In this document: positions 45,441-56,100 of the stretch, piece after piece
Position numbering within the stretch: position 1 is the stretch's first letter
Layout: each line of letters begins with the position of its first letter
Source: Gracilaria vermiculophylla
Lineage: Eukaryota; Rhodophyta; Florideophyceae; Gracilariales; Gracilariaceae
DNA length: 59,780 nt
Assembly (NCBI GenBank): GCA_019155205.2
Contig: JAHNZQ020000004.1
Span: 36,347 to 96,126 of the forward strand
Direction of reading: 5' to 3'
The notes under the pieces: model-generated
The model's database searches: none
What the model was told of the DNA's origin: nothing
Seen by the model: the letters and a program-made list of their open reading frames with translations, nothing else
Translations under genes and position numbers: made by a program

Positions 45441-46380
45441 TTAATGCACTGTAGACACCAAGAAAAGGCCTCGCTCTCCTCTCTCCCAGTACTCAAATCC
45501 GTCTTTCATTCGAGGAAATGAGCCTTGAAAGACCCTCATACCCCATTCTGATGCTTGTCGAACGGCAGTTGTCTGCCTAATTTGAACAATTTCCACCCCA
45601 TTTCTCGCTTTTGCCCCATCTTGAGCGGACTTCACGAGAGATTCAAACTGCCCTCGCGCTAAAACAGATTCCACAGTATACCTGCCTCCTTGTTGCTCGT
45701 ACAAGTCTCGTAAAGTATTATATAATTCACCCCGTTCTGATACCGCGGAATCGCGCATACTGCTTGGGACATATAAAGAACAGGCAACTATAAGTCCAAT
45801 CGGTGAAAAGACGAACACATTTGTAACGTAATAATTATGAGTCCAACCATTATATAAACGATTGGACGTATGTATCACCACTTTGCTCTAGCAAGAGTTT
45901 TATACCATCCGCAACGCAGTAAAAATTCAATAGAGAGTGATATTTAGCTTCAATCAATCGCTTATATGCCTGAAATTTTTCCTCTGTTGGCATGGAAACC
46001 ATTGCATTGGTTTCGTTGCTCAATATTTTTTAAATAATAGGCCTCTTCAATCGAAGAAGAAGGCTCACGACGGAAGAATTTAGGCCAAGTAGTAACCATA
46101 AAGTCATAGTAGATTCACGAGTGCAATTCCAAGATAACACTGAACCAAGACACTGCGCAGCATTTAAGAATCTTGGAAGTCCTTTTTTTCTAGCTAAACG
46201 GTGGAGAAACCGAAATTTTTCACCTTCGGAGCATGGTGTGAATTGTAAAACCAGAAGCTCAAAACGAACTAATAGATAGTGGAATGTAGAATGATCGAAT
46301 CCAGTCAACGCCATTAACGGTTGTTCATACGCAGTATTATACAGAAAAATAAATAGGGAATTGTTTGTGTGGAGCAAAAG
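45441..46380 (-). pseudogene. DDE endonuclease-type transposase (DDE_Tnp_4-like), broken
   Basis: Minus-strand frames read in order: TAYEQPLMALTGFDHSTFHY, CLGSVLSWNCTRES and LRLKRPI (46377-46030), then NAMVSMPTEEKFQAYKRLIE and DGIKLLLEQSG (46020-45880). After a frame slip at about 45870 come YNGWTHNYYVTNVFVFSPIG, a MRDSAVSE block and RQASEWGMRVFQGSFPRMKD (45881-45441). This is the layout of a transposase-like endonuclease family related to PIF/Harbinger. The catalytic Asp of the DG and RDS motifs appear present. Because of a stop after LKRPII and the frame slip the gene is broken. Its terminal repeats were not found. Confidence 0.7.
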
Positions 46381-46693
46381 TTTTGCGGGTAATGCGGCGA
46401 TCTCTTTCGCTTAGACCTATACCTAAAAGTCTATCTCGAAACAAAATGGGTCTACATTGCTGTTTTTGTTGCAGGAGGAGCCGAATAAGCATAAGAGTGA
46501 TGGAAATCATGGTGGAATGCCTTGGGTCTAACTGTAGTGCTGGTGTTTGGTGGCATATGAAGCCCGTGAAGAGCATTTACCCGGAAAAGCCGGAGGACGA
46601 GAAAACAACCAAAATGTTTCACATGTGGGACGCCATGATTGGCTTTGTCTAAATTGATGTTTTGATCGGAAGCTAGTCTGGCGACAATCTCCA

Positions 46694-47347
46694 ATGGTAG
46701 GGCACCTTTCTTTCTTGTTCGCCATGACCTGTCTCGTTCTCAAAGACGAGATAGAAGACGCTCTTGCCGAGCTTCTGAGCGACTTGCTAACAAGCTCAGA
46801 CAGCAAAACTGGAAAACGACATCATGGAGATTCGCAGCGCGGTAAAACTCCGAATATTGACCGCCAAAGACATGAGGGCTTCCACCGGCTGTACATCGAC
46901 TACCTCGCGCCCAACCCAGTCTACTGCAAGAGCCATTTTCTTCGTCATTGCCGCATATCTAGAGCAGTATTGGACAAGATATGCCAGACGCTACAAGGGC
47001 ACAGTAATTACCTTTATATCTGCACAGGCTGTACTGGAGTTTTAGGTTTTCGTGTTGAGCAAAAAGCGACTGCAACCTTTCGATCACTAGCGTACGACAG
47101 AGCGCCGGACAGTGACGGTAAGTATATTAGAATGAGTGAATCAACTGCATCTCAATGCTTGAAGATCTTTTGTAGAAGTATAGTAGCAGCGTTCGGGGAT
47201 GCGTACCCACGGTGCTTAATAGAAGAAGATTTACAAAAGACTCTACAGCGAGCCATAGATCTGGGCTTCCCAGGGGTAATTGGCAGCATTGACTGCCGCA
47301 AATGGCTGTGGAAAAACTGCCCTGCGGCGTGGCATGGACAGTTTTAG
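46694..47347 (+). pseudogene. PIF/Harbinger transposase of H1, N-terminal part
   Basis: This open frame has the usual Harbinger order. A leader with ALAELLSDLL is followed by TPNIDRQRHEGFHRLYIDYL, FLRHCRISRAVLDKI, VLGFRVEQKATATFRSLAYD and RMSESTASQCLKIFCRS. It ends with GFPGVIGSIDCRKWLWKNCP and AAWHGQF, which includes the first catalytic Asp (SIDC). It stops at 47345-47347 directly after GQF. The C-terminal half with the other two catalytic acids is missing, so it cannot be active. Compare H2, where Asp of SIDC is Asn. Confidence 0.85.
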
Positions 47348-47399
47348 GGCAAAAAAAGAAGGATGCTGCCAACAGATTTGAACCATCTGGGTGGATTGT

Positions 47400-47712
47400 T
47401 CACTGGTTTGTATACTTAGTTGTATACTTCGGCAATGATTTCAGAATAGACTTTGTCTTTCCGATTCGTTCCAAGTATTCGGTCCTCGGATGTTTTGATG
47501 TACGCTTCGGCAATTGCTTTGTCTTCTTGAGAGGCAAAACTCGGACCTCTTGTACTCTTCTTCTTTTTATCCATTCCGAAAAGTCTTGTGAGCGTATTCT
47601 GCCAGTAGATGAGGTCGTTTGGTAGCAGGGGAGCGCAATGCGGGTGTCTTATTCGTTGCGGACTGCGCGGGGTTTCGAAGTTTTGACGCAGAGCTTTCAA
47701 GCTTCTACCCAT
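47400..47712 (-). pseudogene. Harbinger partner protein (ORF1, trihelix/NAM-associated type) of H1, N-terminal part
   Basis: The minus frame contains KKKKSTRGPSFASQEDKAIA followed by EAYIKTSEDRILGTNRKD. This matches H2 (48240-48380) and the start of the plant-type partner protein with its W/F-x-x-E-D and KAY...SEDP pattern. In known PIF/Harbinger elements this DNA-binding protein helps bring transposase to the ends. It stops at 47416, where the deletion begins. Confidence 0.65.
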
Positions 47713-48239
47713 TCAAAGCGTCGCACATGGATGCTTCTTTGTTGAAGTGGTCTAAATTTTTGAAACAAATTCCGAGAATTTGCTTCGCAAATTGAAATCT
47801 TTGTATTAATTAGATATTCTTTTCACCATGGTGGAGATGGCCAGTGAGCCCAAAAAACTTATTTGATGTTTTGCGGATGTTGGTGGAGATGCTCTAAGAG
47901 CATCTCCGCCGGAACGGGGCAAAACATTAAATAAGGTTTTTGCTCCGCAGTTCATCTCCAACGGGAGAAAAAAGGAAGCAAATTTTCGAACAGGCTCGAA
48001 AATCCGAACCAAATGCTTTGCATTTGGTTCGGAAATCGGAACTTGTTCAAATCTCCCGAGACAAATGAGTATCCACGTGCAAAAGTTTAACTGGCCAAAA
48101 TGAGTTCGTTTTGGCGCCAGCAAACCAAAAGACACTGCTTCTAGCGCTCTGTTACTTCCATTTTCATCTGCACAGGGGCTTCCAACCTCCCTACGACCCA
48201 ATTAGATAACGAGAGACAAGATATCATAAAACGGAAGCT

Positions 48240-49260
48240 AAGAAAACTTCAACACGAGGCCCGAGCTTTTATCCGCAGGAAGACACTGCTGTGCCCAAAG
48301 CCTACATCAAAACTTCCGAGGACCCCATCTTGCGCACAGATCGGAAAAAGAAGCTGTTATTTGAAAGCGTTGAAAAGCTTTAAAACGACACTTTTCAGCC
48401 AGACAGCCGTATTGCACGATCGAACGAATCCATACGCAATCGCGTTAAGCTTTTAATTACAAAGTGCACTCTTTTTTCTGTTTATTGCATGCACATTATT
48501 GGTCCTAACCCATCAGGTTACAACGAGAACGACCATAAACGAATGGTAATAGCACTGTTCAACGGCGTTAAAATGAATTCACCTAAAGGTGACGACCGAG
48601 AACTATTCAAATTTAGAGGCGCATGGGAGGTACTATGATCTCACCCAAAGTTTTCTACGGAGATACAAAGCGCAGACGCAGTCTCAGCGAAGATTTGCAA
48701 GGAACCCAAGTCAGTTGCAAAAGAAGGGAAAGAAGAGTGTAACAGCGACATTGATGTTGAACCGATACCTGTTCGGGAATAGAAAGAACGTCCGAAAGGC
48801 AGAAATGGTGCCAAAAGTCAACTTTTTGAAAACCATGCACCAAGAAGAAAAGCTAAAGTTGGCAAAAGCAGCCCCTGCTCTGCAACAGAAACGTGCTGAA
48901 GAGATCCATATGCACAATGAAATTGCTTCGTTCATGGTTGCTACCGATAGAAGCCCTAAAGCTGTAGACTTCTTCCGCATTTGCCGCAAAAACGCGTACT
49001 CGATAACCTTAAAGAAGAAAAGCGAAACAAAGAACACGCAGCGAAAAGAATGGGCAAGGACAGTGCACCCCTGCCCGTCCCGTCTGACTTTCTGGCGTCA
49101 ACTTCTACAGAGGAGGTGCCAAACCTGGGAAAGTAGCACTTTGATGGGCCTGTTTGTAGGCTCGGATTGCAAAAAACTTCGACGAACCCTCCAAAAGTTT
49201 CACAAGCGAGCGGGGCGCCGGAGCGAGCTAGCGAGCGTAGGTGCTCACGCGAGCGCGTGA
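48240..49260 (+). pseudogene. Harbinger partner protein (ORF1) of H2
   Basis: From about 48240 the frame reads TRGPSFYPQED and KAYIKTSEDPILRTDRKKK. After one stop near 48381, SRIARSNESIRNRVKL, SGYNENDHKRMVIALFNG and DRELFKFRGAWEVL follow. A stop in WEVL*SHPKF precedes later parts in other frames: ERPKGRNGAKS, then LQQKRAEEIHMHNEIASFMV. This matches plant-type proteins with a trihelix-like N-domain and a NAM-associated C-terminal domain, found as second proteins of PIF/Pong-like transposons. Decay is moderate. Confidence 0.7.
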
Positions 49261-49469
49261 GAAAGTATTTTGCTGGTGGATGGAGTAGCGTCTTCCGACA
49301 ACGCAGTAATACTCTCTGGTGAGACAGGTTCATTTACGTGTTTCCATGCAAACTTCATAAATGTTCGATGACATCGCCTTCAAAACTTCGCTGCTTTTCT
49401 TCATCTCGTAGAAATTCTTCTCCCTGACATAAACCTGCAATCATACCTTCAAGTCCGTGAAATTTATCA

Positions 49470-50746
49470 TTAGCCCACACCGGATGTCAAAAATGCACCA
49501 CTTCTTCTTCCTAGATCGCAGTTGAGTCCGGCAACATTTATCTCTTCTTCCGATAGCCCTTCTTCGACCATCATATTATGCAATATTATGCAACAGTACA
49601 TAACATTTCTCATCGACATCACAGTACAGAGCCTTGACGGGCGGCAAAGAATGTCCCATCGCCCTTGTAGGACCCCAAATGCTCGTTCAACATCTTTCCG
49701 CATTCCCTCTTTCCATTTTGCCCGCAGTTTCTCTTTCTTCGTAACTGGTTCGTGAACAGTGTGCACAAATAACGGGTACCTTGGATACACACCATTACAT
49801 AGAAAATAAGATACCTCTCTTTCCTTCCCGTTCAAAAGGTAGGAAACCTATGAGGGAAAAGATCCATCCGCTATTTCGTTCAGAAGTGGCGATGTTCCGA
49901 ATGCATTGATATCCTTGTCGCTACCAGGTGTGCCAAAGAATGCATGCCAAATCCAAAGCTTATCATCCGCTACTGCCTCCAGAGTTACAGCTGGTTCCGT
50001 TCTTTACCCTGATGTTGTCCTCTTCATGCTACTGGACAGTTTTTCCATAATCATTTTGAGCAATTAATCCTCCGAATCAAATCCGGAAACTCCCTTTGAA
50101 GATTTCTCCTTAGTATGCATGCAAGATCTGTAGCGTTGGGTACTCGTAAAGATTCCTCACCAAAGCCAGCAGCCACACATTGACAAAAGTTTGTCAAGGA
50201 CTCGGCTGCTGTGCATCGCGCCATACAAACATATTCGTCGACGCTATCTGCGGCGCATCCAGAAGCTAAAAAGAGGAGTGCGGCTGTGAACTTCTGCTCC
50301 GTGCTGAACCCCTGTATTCCTCTGCAGTCAGGCCTTTGTCGAAAGTAGTGGTATCGAGTTCCAAGTTTTTCAGTTATTGTTTGGAACAGTTTACGCGAAA
50401 TACGGAATCTACGATGGAAATGCACTTCAATATACACAGAGTTATTGGCAAAGTAGTCCTTGTAGAGCTGTTGATGACCTCTCTGTTGTGCGCGGTCAAC
50501 GTTTGGTGCTCTACCGATGGAAGAGCCTCCATATTTTATTTCCTTACTCTCGGGATCACTGCTATTGAGCAATTCTTGTGTGAGCTCAATGAGAGCTTCA
50601 TCTTCTTCGTCGACGGTCAAAGAGTATGACATCTGACACAGCTTGAGACGGTGATGAACCTCAGATTTGCCGCCCGTTGGAGATGGCAGGATAACGAGCA
50701 GAAAAGCAAATAAGCAAAAAGGTTTGCGCCAATAAACGGAAGCCAT
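49470..50746 (-). pseudogene. PIF/Harbinger transposase of H2, catalytic Asp lost
   Basis: The N-half (50746-50051) has RAPNVDRAQQRGHQQLYKDY, FHRRFRISRKLFQTI and GFSTEQKFTAALLFLASG. It ends RRINCSK, with AAT (Asn, 50063-50065) where H1 and the family have the catalytic Asp. Two TGA stops follow at 50051-50053 and 50024-50026, both at places where H1 has Trp. The C-half has WHAFFGTPGSDKDINAFG, the second catalytic part, and, at 49835-49470, GVYPRYPLFVHTV and RKDVERAFGVLQGRWDIL with the final Glu. The start is unclear: ATG at 50746 or, more in line with the family, near 50632. Confidence 0.85.
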
Positions 50747-51052
50747 GAGCACACATTTTGATCATTTGATGGCCATACTCTTGTAGCCGGTGGAGATGCT
50801 CTAAGGATACCAAAGGTACCGGATTTGCGCCCAGTTCTTTTATTTGCCCTTTATTTTCCGTAGCCTATCGTTCGTCGTAATTTGGCACTTTGCACAAAAT
50901 GGGTCACACCTGAAAACCCTTTTCTCATTTTGAGTGCACCCATATCCAGCTCATTATGCCCATTTGGGTGTACCTAAACAACAGATTATGGCTGAAGAGC
51001 TCGCCCCGTCAGAGCAAGAAAAGAGTACTCGCAAAGCACTCTTCGCGCCAAA

Positions 51053-52250
51053 ATGCGCAGACAAACCACTCCAAAAGCCCGCGCAATGCACGATGCTGCT
51101 CGCCTCAGCACCGCTCCTCCTCTTAAACGCAACCCATTTCAGCCGTCCATACCTCAAAACTGTATGTGGCCAACATATCACGTTCAATGGAACACCATCA
51201 ACCTACAAGATCTCCCCCTACCACAAGCACAACTCTCCACACAACGCAGAAAAACCTTTCACCAACACCCGATTCTCAAATTCACTCCACCAAAAATCTT
51301 GTGCCCTTTGAGCGTCCACGTCCACAAGTCCGTTCAAGTGACGCTGTCCCCGCAAAACAAAACGAAACTGAAACCGCTCCTTTGGGAGGGGTCCTGACTT
51401 TGAATTCGACGCCCAGTTCTGTATCCACTCCACCAACTGCAGGCTTCCAGGGCGGTTTTCAGTCGCTATCGCGTGCACGGAGCCAATTATTAACTCCAAA
51501 GATTGCAGCACCCTCACGAATAGCGAAGACGACTCGCGGGAAGGGTGGAAAACCAAGTGTACCTAAGCACGGATGGGGCTTCTCCCAGCAAGAAACAGAC
51601 CATATGCTGGAGCTCATCGAGCAGCTGCAACAACTCTGCAGAGATGATTGGGAGCTGTTAGCACAAGAGTATGGTAAAGCATTTTCTGATACACAACGAA
51701 ATTCAGAAAGCCTGAAGAAGAAGTTCGCGACCCTGTATCGAAAGAAGATGCCTACTGGAGATCCTCACATCCTGGATGACGTCCAGAAAGCGAAGAGGCT
51801 TCGTTATAATTTAACAGAACTCGTTGAAATCAAGGATGCCGAACAGGAGAATGCACTTCTTCGTACCATACTACCTGACATATCAGATCCTACAGTTTAA
51901 ACGTATCCAGAAGTGAGACAGAAAGTGAAAGCCCTCCTGGCAGAAGTGGCTCATCACCTGCCCAGCGAAGCAATTTACCAATCATTTGCCCACTTGTCAA
52001 CCGTCGTGCAACTCGATCACAAATCAAGGAGGATGATCTAACATCAGTGATCAAGCTCATGTTTGTGAAAGATCAACAACGACGGGAAGAAGAGTCTCAG
52101 GTGAGTGAAGAGAAAAGAAATGCGGATGAAGTACAGCGTTTGGAGGAGATTAAACAAGAGGCTGAGCGCAGGCGCGAAGAATCAGAAAGACAAACGCAAT
52201 TCATGGAGATAATGATGCTTTTAGTTGCCAAATGGGTGATCTGTGGTACT
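51053..52250 (+). pseudogene. SANT/Myb-like protein with coiled-coil tail (DUF6818-like), one or two frameshifts
   Basis: The N-terminal part is low-complexity (Thr/Ser/Pro). A single frame to 51900 then reads KHGWGFSQQETDHMLELIEQ, DDWELLAQEYG, ESLKKKFATLYRKKMPTGDP and VQKAKRLRYN. This is a SANT/Myb-like DNA-binding domain with the KxPTGDP motif of proteins often tied to transposons. At about 51900 the frame ends, but the next frame continues smoothly. It goes from SRSETESESPPGRSG through NRRATRSQIKEDDLTSVIKL to a Glu/Arg-rich coiled coil (RLEEIKQEAERRREESERQ). So one frameshift separates the domains. The start is unresolved: ATG at 51053 lies in another frame. The end runs into the D LTR at about 52250. 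Confidence 0.65.
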
Positions 52251-52795
52251 GTGAGCCCTCTTCTCGAGGTAGGAAAGCACAAAGTCCATTAAGAGTTTTT
52301 GTTGACTCCAAAGGCGCATATTCCTAACGGTGGTCTCCGGAATCCGCTGTCACGAGCCGTGGGAATTCTAAAACGGGATCCGCAAACACCAAGCAGAGGG
52401 GGAGGTCCATTGGGCGGACAATGCTCCTACAGGCGCTGCTATAATGCGACCTGGGGATCGGCGGCTTAGAAACGTGAGGATGATGGACGAGAGCCACCAA
52501 CCGGAAAAGTAGATGAAGACTCAAGGGTGCTTGTCTTTACTTCCCCAGAGGTGGAGCTCAACCGGCAGATTAAGTATCAAGCCGGGAGCCCATCTCGGCA
52601 GGTCTCGCTACTGTACTAATTACCTGCATAAAGTAACTAAAATTAATAATAATTCTACCGTTCCTCAGCGATACTGTAGCGCACGTGGGCCGGATTATGT
52701 ACCAATTGGCCCAGCTAATAAAATACGAGCCCTCCTTAGGAATATTATACCTAAAGGCCAAACCACCCTAATTCCGTAGAAGCCACTGTACTACA
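52250..52795 (-). repeat. 3' LTR of element D
   Basis: It aligns with 10967-11513 over its length, with shared blocks such as GGGATCCGCAAACACCAAGC and TACCGTTCCTCA, and ends CACTGTACTACA at 52795. The left edge is given by loss of similarity near 52250-52265. Confidence 0.75.
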
Positions 52796-53083
52796 TACCC
52801 CCTTTCCTAAATTGCACCACGTACTCCAGGTGTATCTTCCGCTTTCTTGATCCCTGGGGTGGCTCCTATCGGTGTTGCGGCACGTGCGTCCTCCGGCGGT
52901 TTACCCGTTCTCTCCTTAAGGAGTTCCTTCTCTTCTCCATACTCCTGCGCGGCGTGTTGCCGGGGGCTCGCGTTTCACTCCTCGCGGCCTTTGTGGGCTC
53001 TGTTCCTCCTTCACCGGGCTGCATACGCTCCTTCTCGGCGTCACCTGTCGGTGCTGCTGCGTTAGTCGGCAACGCGAGTCTTC

Positions 53084-54870
53084 GTGTCTTCTGGCGTACC
53101 GCGCGCGGTGCAAGCACGCACTTCCGTGGACGGAGCGTGGATCAGTCCCACGAGGGTACCGACCCTCTTGGAGGCGCTAGCCACTCCGACTCCTTCAAGC
53201 ACGCGCTTCTTCGCGTCCGCTTATCCAATCTCCGTGAAGGTGCCGGACCCATCAGTCTTTCGTCCGCACCTCTGTCAATCTTCGTTGGATATGAGCGCCC
53301 GCCTCGCGATGGTGCTCCAAAACTCGCCTGATGCCGGTCGCAAGGCTTCGCCTCGGATTCTACGGTGGCAGCTTTGTAAGGCTCCCTCCGCGGTGGTGCA
53401 TGTAACTTCGAATCGATCCCCGAGTGGTATCATGTCTCTCTCCTCAGGTGCAACCACGCGTTTTAGCCATCCACCCTGCTTCGTACGCCTTCGGAATGTC
53501 CTTTCCGACTCCGGCGCCGGCATCCCCTTCCAATTCTGAGGTGGATCACACCTCGACCGGAGCACCATTCCGTCCTGGAGAACTCTTCGATCATCGCGCC
53601 ACACGGGTGTTTGTCCCGTTCCACGATAGGCGCGTGAGTATCCCCTGTCCCGTGGAGGACTACATTCACCAATTCGGGCCGTACCTGCAGGCGATGCGGT
53701 TCCGCGCCGTCCCGGAGATTGCGTGAAACGACCAGAAGCGGAACTGCGTCGACGCATACCGCGCCCATTGGCTTCATACTCCGGTACATGGTAACAATGC
53801 TCCAACCACGGTAGGACACTGCACCACTCCCTACCTGAGGTGCGCGGAAGAAAGAGAGATCCAGGCGCGACTCCAGGTCCTGCTCCACAAGGAGAGTTTG
53901 CACCAGAGAGCGGGGCGAACCAGAAGCATCGCCGATGGACGCTCCGCCCTTGCGGTGTTGCCCTTCGATCCCCCATACGATAGCCTGTACTGGCTCAATC
54001 GGAATCGATGGGGGACGCACCTCGCGGACGAAACTCGCGTACGCACCACATTCGGGTACTTCTACGGATGGCATAACACGGAATTCCATGATATGCCCTC
54101 CGGGTAACATCCGAAGTACTACCTTAAGGTGAACGACTCCTGGAGGGACCACTGCATTTCCCCGCATCTCTGCCTGGCAACGAGCATCTTCGCGTATCAT
54201 ACCTCTGAGGGTTTGGATCCACATGACTCCCTAGGGCGGTTTGTCATGCTGGTCGCCTCGACGGAGTTTGAGGTCAGCACCCTGATGGCGTACCTCCAAG
54301 TGGCGGACGAAGGTGTAACTTCCTATACTCGATGCCGCTACGCCCGTCTGTACTGGGACTCGTCATATCAGCCGACCGCCGGGCGTTTGCTCCCCTTGTC
54401 GGCGTCCATCATACGGTTCCTGCGCTCCTTCGGTATCGAGGTTAAGGGTACCGCATAAAGCGAGTCCGAAGAGAAGACACTGTTGGATTACAACCTCCAG
54501 GTGGCGTGGAGTGACACACCGGGTTTTCTCTGGTACGGCTACGGCGAGGACAAGTTTCACCACATTGTGAGGCATCCAGATGGAGACGATGACGGGCACG
54601 CATACCCTGCCTTTCCCCGTCTGGCCCCATCTCGGGTTCCTCAGGTGCCAAGGCTTCGAGTACCCGACTACGACCCCTTGATGGAGAGTCAGGCGTTTGA
54701 TGCGCCCCGTCTGTTACCGGCTCCATCCCAGGATATGGGCGCATCTCCTGAGGTGATAACTCCGCGGCCCGCCGCAGTGCCGAGTGCTCCCGCAGTGGTG
54801 GCCGCCGTGTCTCCAATGGAAGAGGACGAGATTACTCCCGTCCCGGCACCTTCTGCCCCAGTGGTGCAAC
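53084..54870 (+). pseudogene. Antisense ORF (aORF) of element D, function unknown
   Basis: This is the best-kept copy of the B-family aORF. A frame from about 53084 leads to MSLSSGATTRF near 53460. There it slips, and a second frame runs to 54870 with only three stops (near 53726, 54107 and 54458). Blocks include STGAPFRPGELFDHRA, IPCPVEDYIHQFGPYL, YWLNRNRWGTHLADE, YFYGWHNTEFHDMPSG, AYHTSEGLDPHDSLGRFV, GVTSYTRCRYARLYWD and an acidic-Pro tail with EEDEITPVPAPSAP. There is no signal peptide, membrane segment or known enzyme motif that I can name. About 600 codons in total. It is read from the LTR inward, opposite to gag-pol. Confidence 0.65.
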
Positions 54871-54904
54871 GTCTGTGTTCTCAAAATGCTAGATCACCCT
54901 GCTA

Positions 54905-56100
54905 GAACGCAATGCGTGGAAATTAAAAACCAAAAAATCTGCAATTATTGCAGTATGCGCTGGTTGCTCGGCGTGCATTACCAATTTTCAGGAAAAAGAC
55001 CTTCACCCCGCCCTTCCTAACATTCGTTGATTGCAGTTTTGTCCTACTTTCTAGTTTAGCGGCCATTGAATGTAAGTAGAAAGGAATTTTACTCCCCTAC
55101 TCGTGGGGGTACGTTCGAGAACCCACTACGCAAACGAGCAAACTACAGCAGGATAATAATACTAACCCTCGAGCACACGGGTTCTGCGTCTGTCTCTCTG
55201 AACGATATCGCATAGAAGTACATCGGGCAGCTGTCGCCGTTCTCATACACCGTCCGCGCACCCATCCGGCTCCGCATCCCTCCAGCCCGCTTCTAATCCT
55301 GCTCATGCATTGTCCACCACAGGCTCTCTTACCGCAACCTAATTGTCAATTTGTGCCACTCTTTTTCCCCTCCCGTACCCTCGATCACACAGAGCGATCA
55401 ATGAATTTTTGAAACAACACCAACAAGTCGGCGCTCGACGCCGCGCGCCAGGTGCTCACTATGGGCTACACGCCGCTGATGCGTTTGCCGTCGTTGTCAT
55501 GCGTGGCCTCTTGTGTGCTCGCAGCCACGCGTGCGCCGTAATGCGCCCCATCCTTGGTCTACTTGCACCGCGCCAGTGTGCACGCGTCCCGCTACCGCCA
55601 CGGCTTGCGCCGCCTCCGCCTTTCGCTCCACCGTGTTGGCGCTACACCTCCGGTCGCTGCCTTCATCGCGCTCTGGTCCACGTCGGATGCACGACCACTC
55701 CCACCTCCCCCTGTGCGCATCTACAAGAGCGCACCCACTCTACGGCAGTTGAGCTACCTGTTGCGTTCTCCGAGACATGTTTGCGTTTGTCTTCACCCTT
55801 TACGGGCCTCTCGCCTTCACGCGCCGACCGCACCATCTTCGTTCCATACCAGCTTCGCCGCTTCACTCTAGCGGAAAAAGATCCCTGCCGGTGGCCACGG
55901 CGGGATCTACCAGGTCGAAAGCGACCATCACCGATCCGCCTCAACCGCCGCGCGTCAGGCCTTCTTCCGCTCAGCGCCTGGTCTTTTTGGCCGGCGAAAG
56001 ACCCACCCCCCGCAACGTGTTCCCGCCGGACGGCCTCCCCTTTGACAGTGAGGACCAAGAACCAACGCTCTGCGGCTCTTCCTGCTTCACGTCATGAGGC
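54905..56100. other. GC-rich stretch with unassigned open frames
   Basis: The first 400 bases have no coding signal. From 55410 to 55871 a plus frame (ALDAARQVLTMGYTPLMRLP and on, with one TAA near 55540) and an overlapping frame (55343-56134) are open, but they are Arg, Pro and Ser-rich and not recognised. In GC-rich DNA long frames can arise by chance. A boundary between transposon-rich and host-like sequence probably lies near 54870. Confidence 0.35.

Larger units (their letters stand above)
46571..47894 (+). mobile_element. PIF/Harbinger element H1, internally deleted
   Basis: The right end is GGTGGAGATGCTC at 47882-47894, followed by TAA. A diverged matching left end, GAGCATTTACCCGG, is at 46571. 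Inside lie the N-terminal half of a transposase (plus) and the N-terminal part of a partner protein (minus). In H2 the same two genes are complete and also tail-to-tail, so H1 has lost the joined C-terminal halves of both. The left end is less certain than the right. Confidence 0.7.
47898..50801. mobile_element. PIF/Harbinger element H2, full length, inactive
   Basis: Ends GAGCATCTCCGCCGG (47898-47912) and CCGGTGGAGATGCTC (50787-50801) are inverted repeats. They are flanked by TAA on both sides (47895-47897 and 50802-50804), the usual 3-bp target duplication of this superfamily. A second inverted block, CATCTCCAACGGG, lies about 55 to 100 bases further in on each side. Inside are the partner protein (plus) and the transposase (minus), tail-to-tail. 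Confidence 0.9.
52250..54870 (-). mobile_element. Element D: 3' fragment of a B-family chromovirus
   Basis: It starts with an LTR in the same orientation as those of B and continues with a plus-strand aORF matching B. Similarity to B is lost near 54870, before the chromodomain would be reached. Thus only the 3' LTR and aORF remain, in element-minus orientation. The gag-pol part is absent. Confidence 0.7.

Noticed and set aside
53275..54224. Long minus-strand frames opposite the D aORF (up to 253 codons)
   Set aside because: Their equivalent in B is not kept open in the same way, and the plus frame aligns better. They are probably shadow frames in GC-rich DNA.
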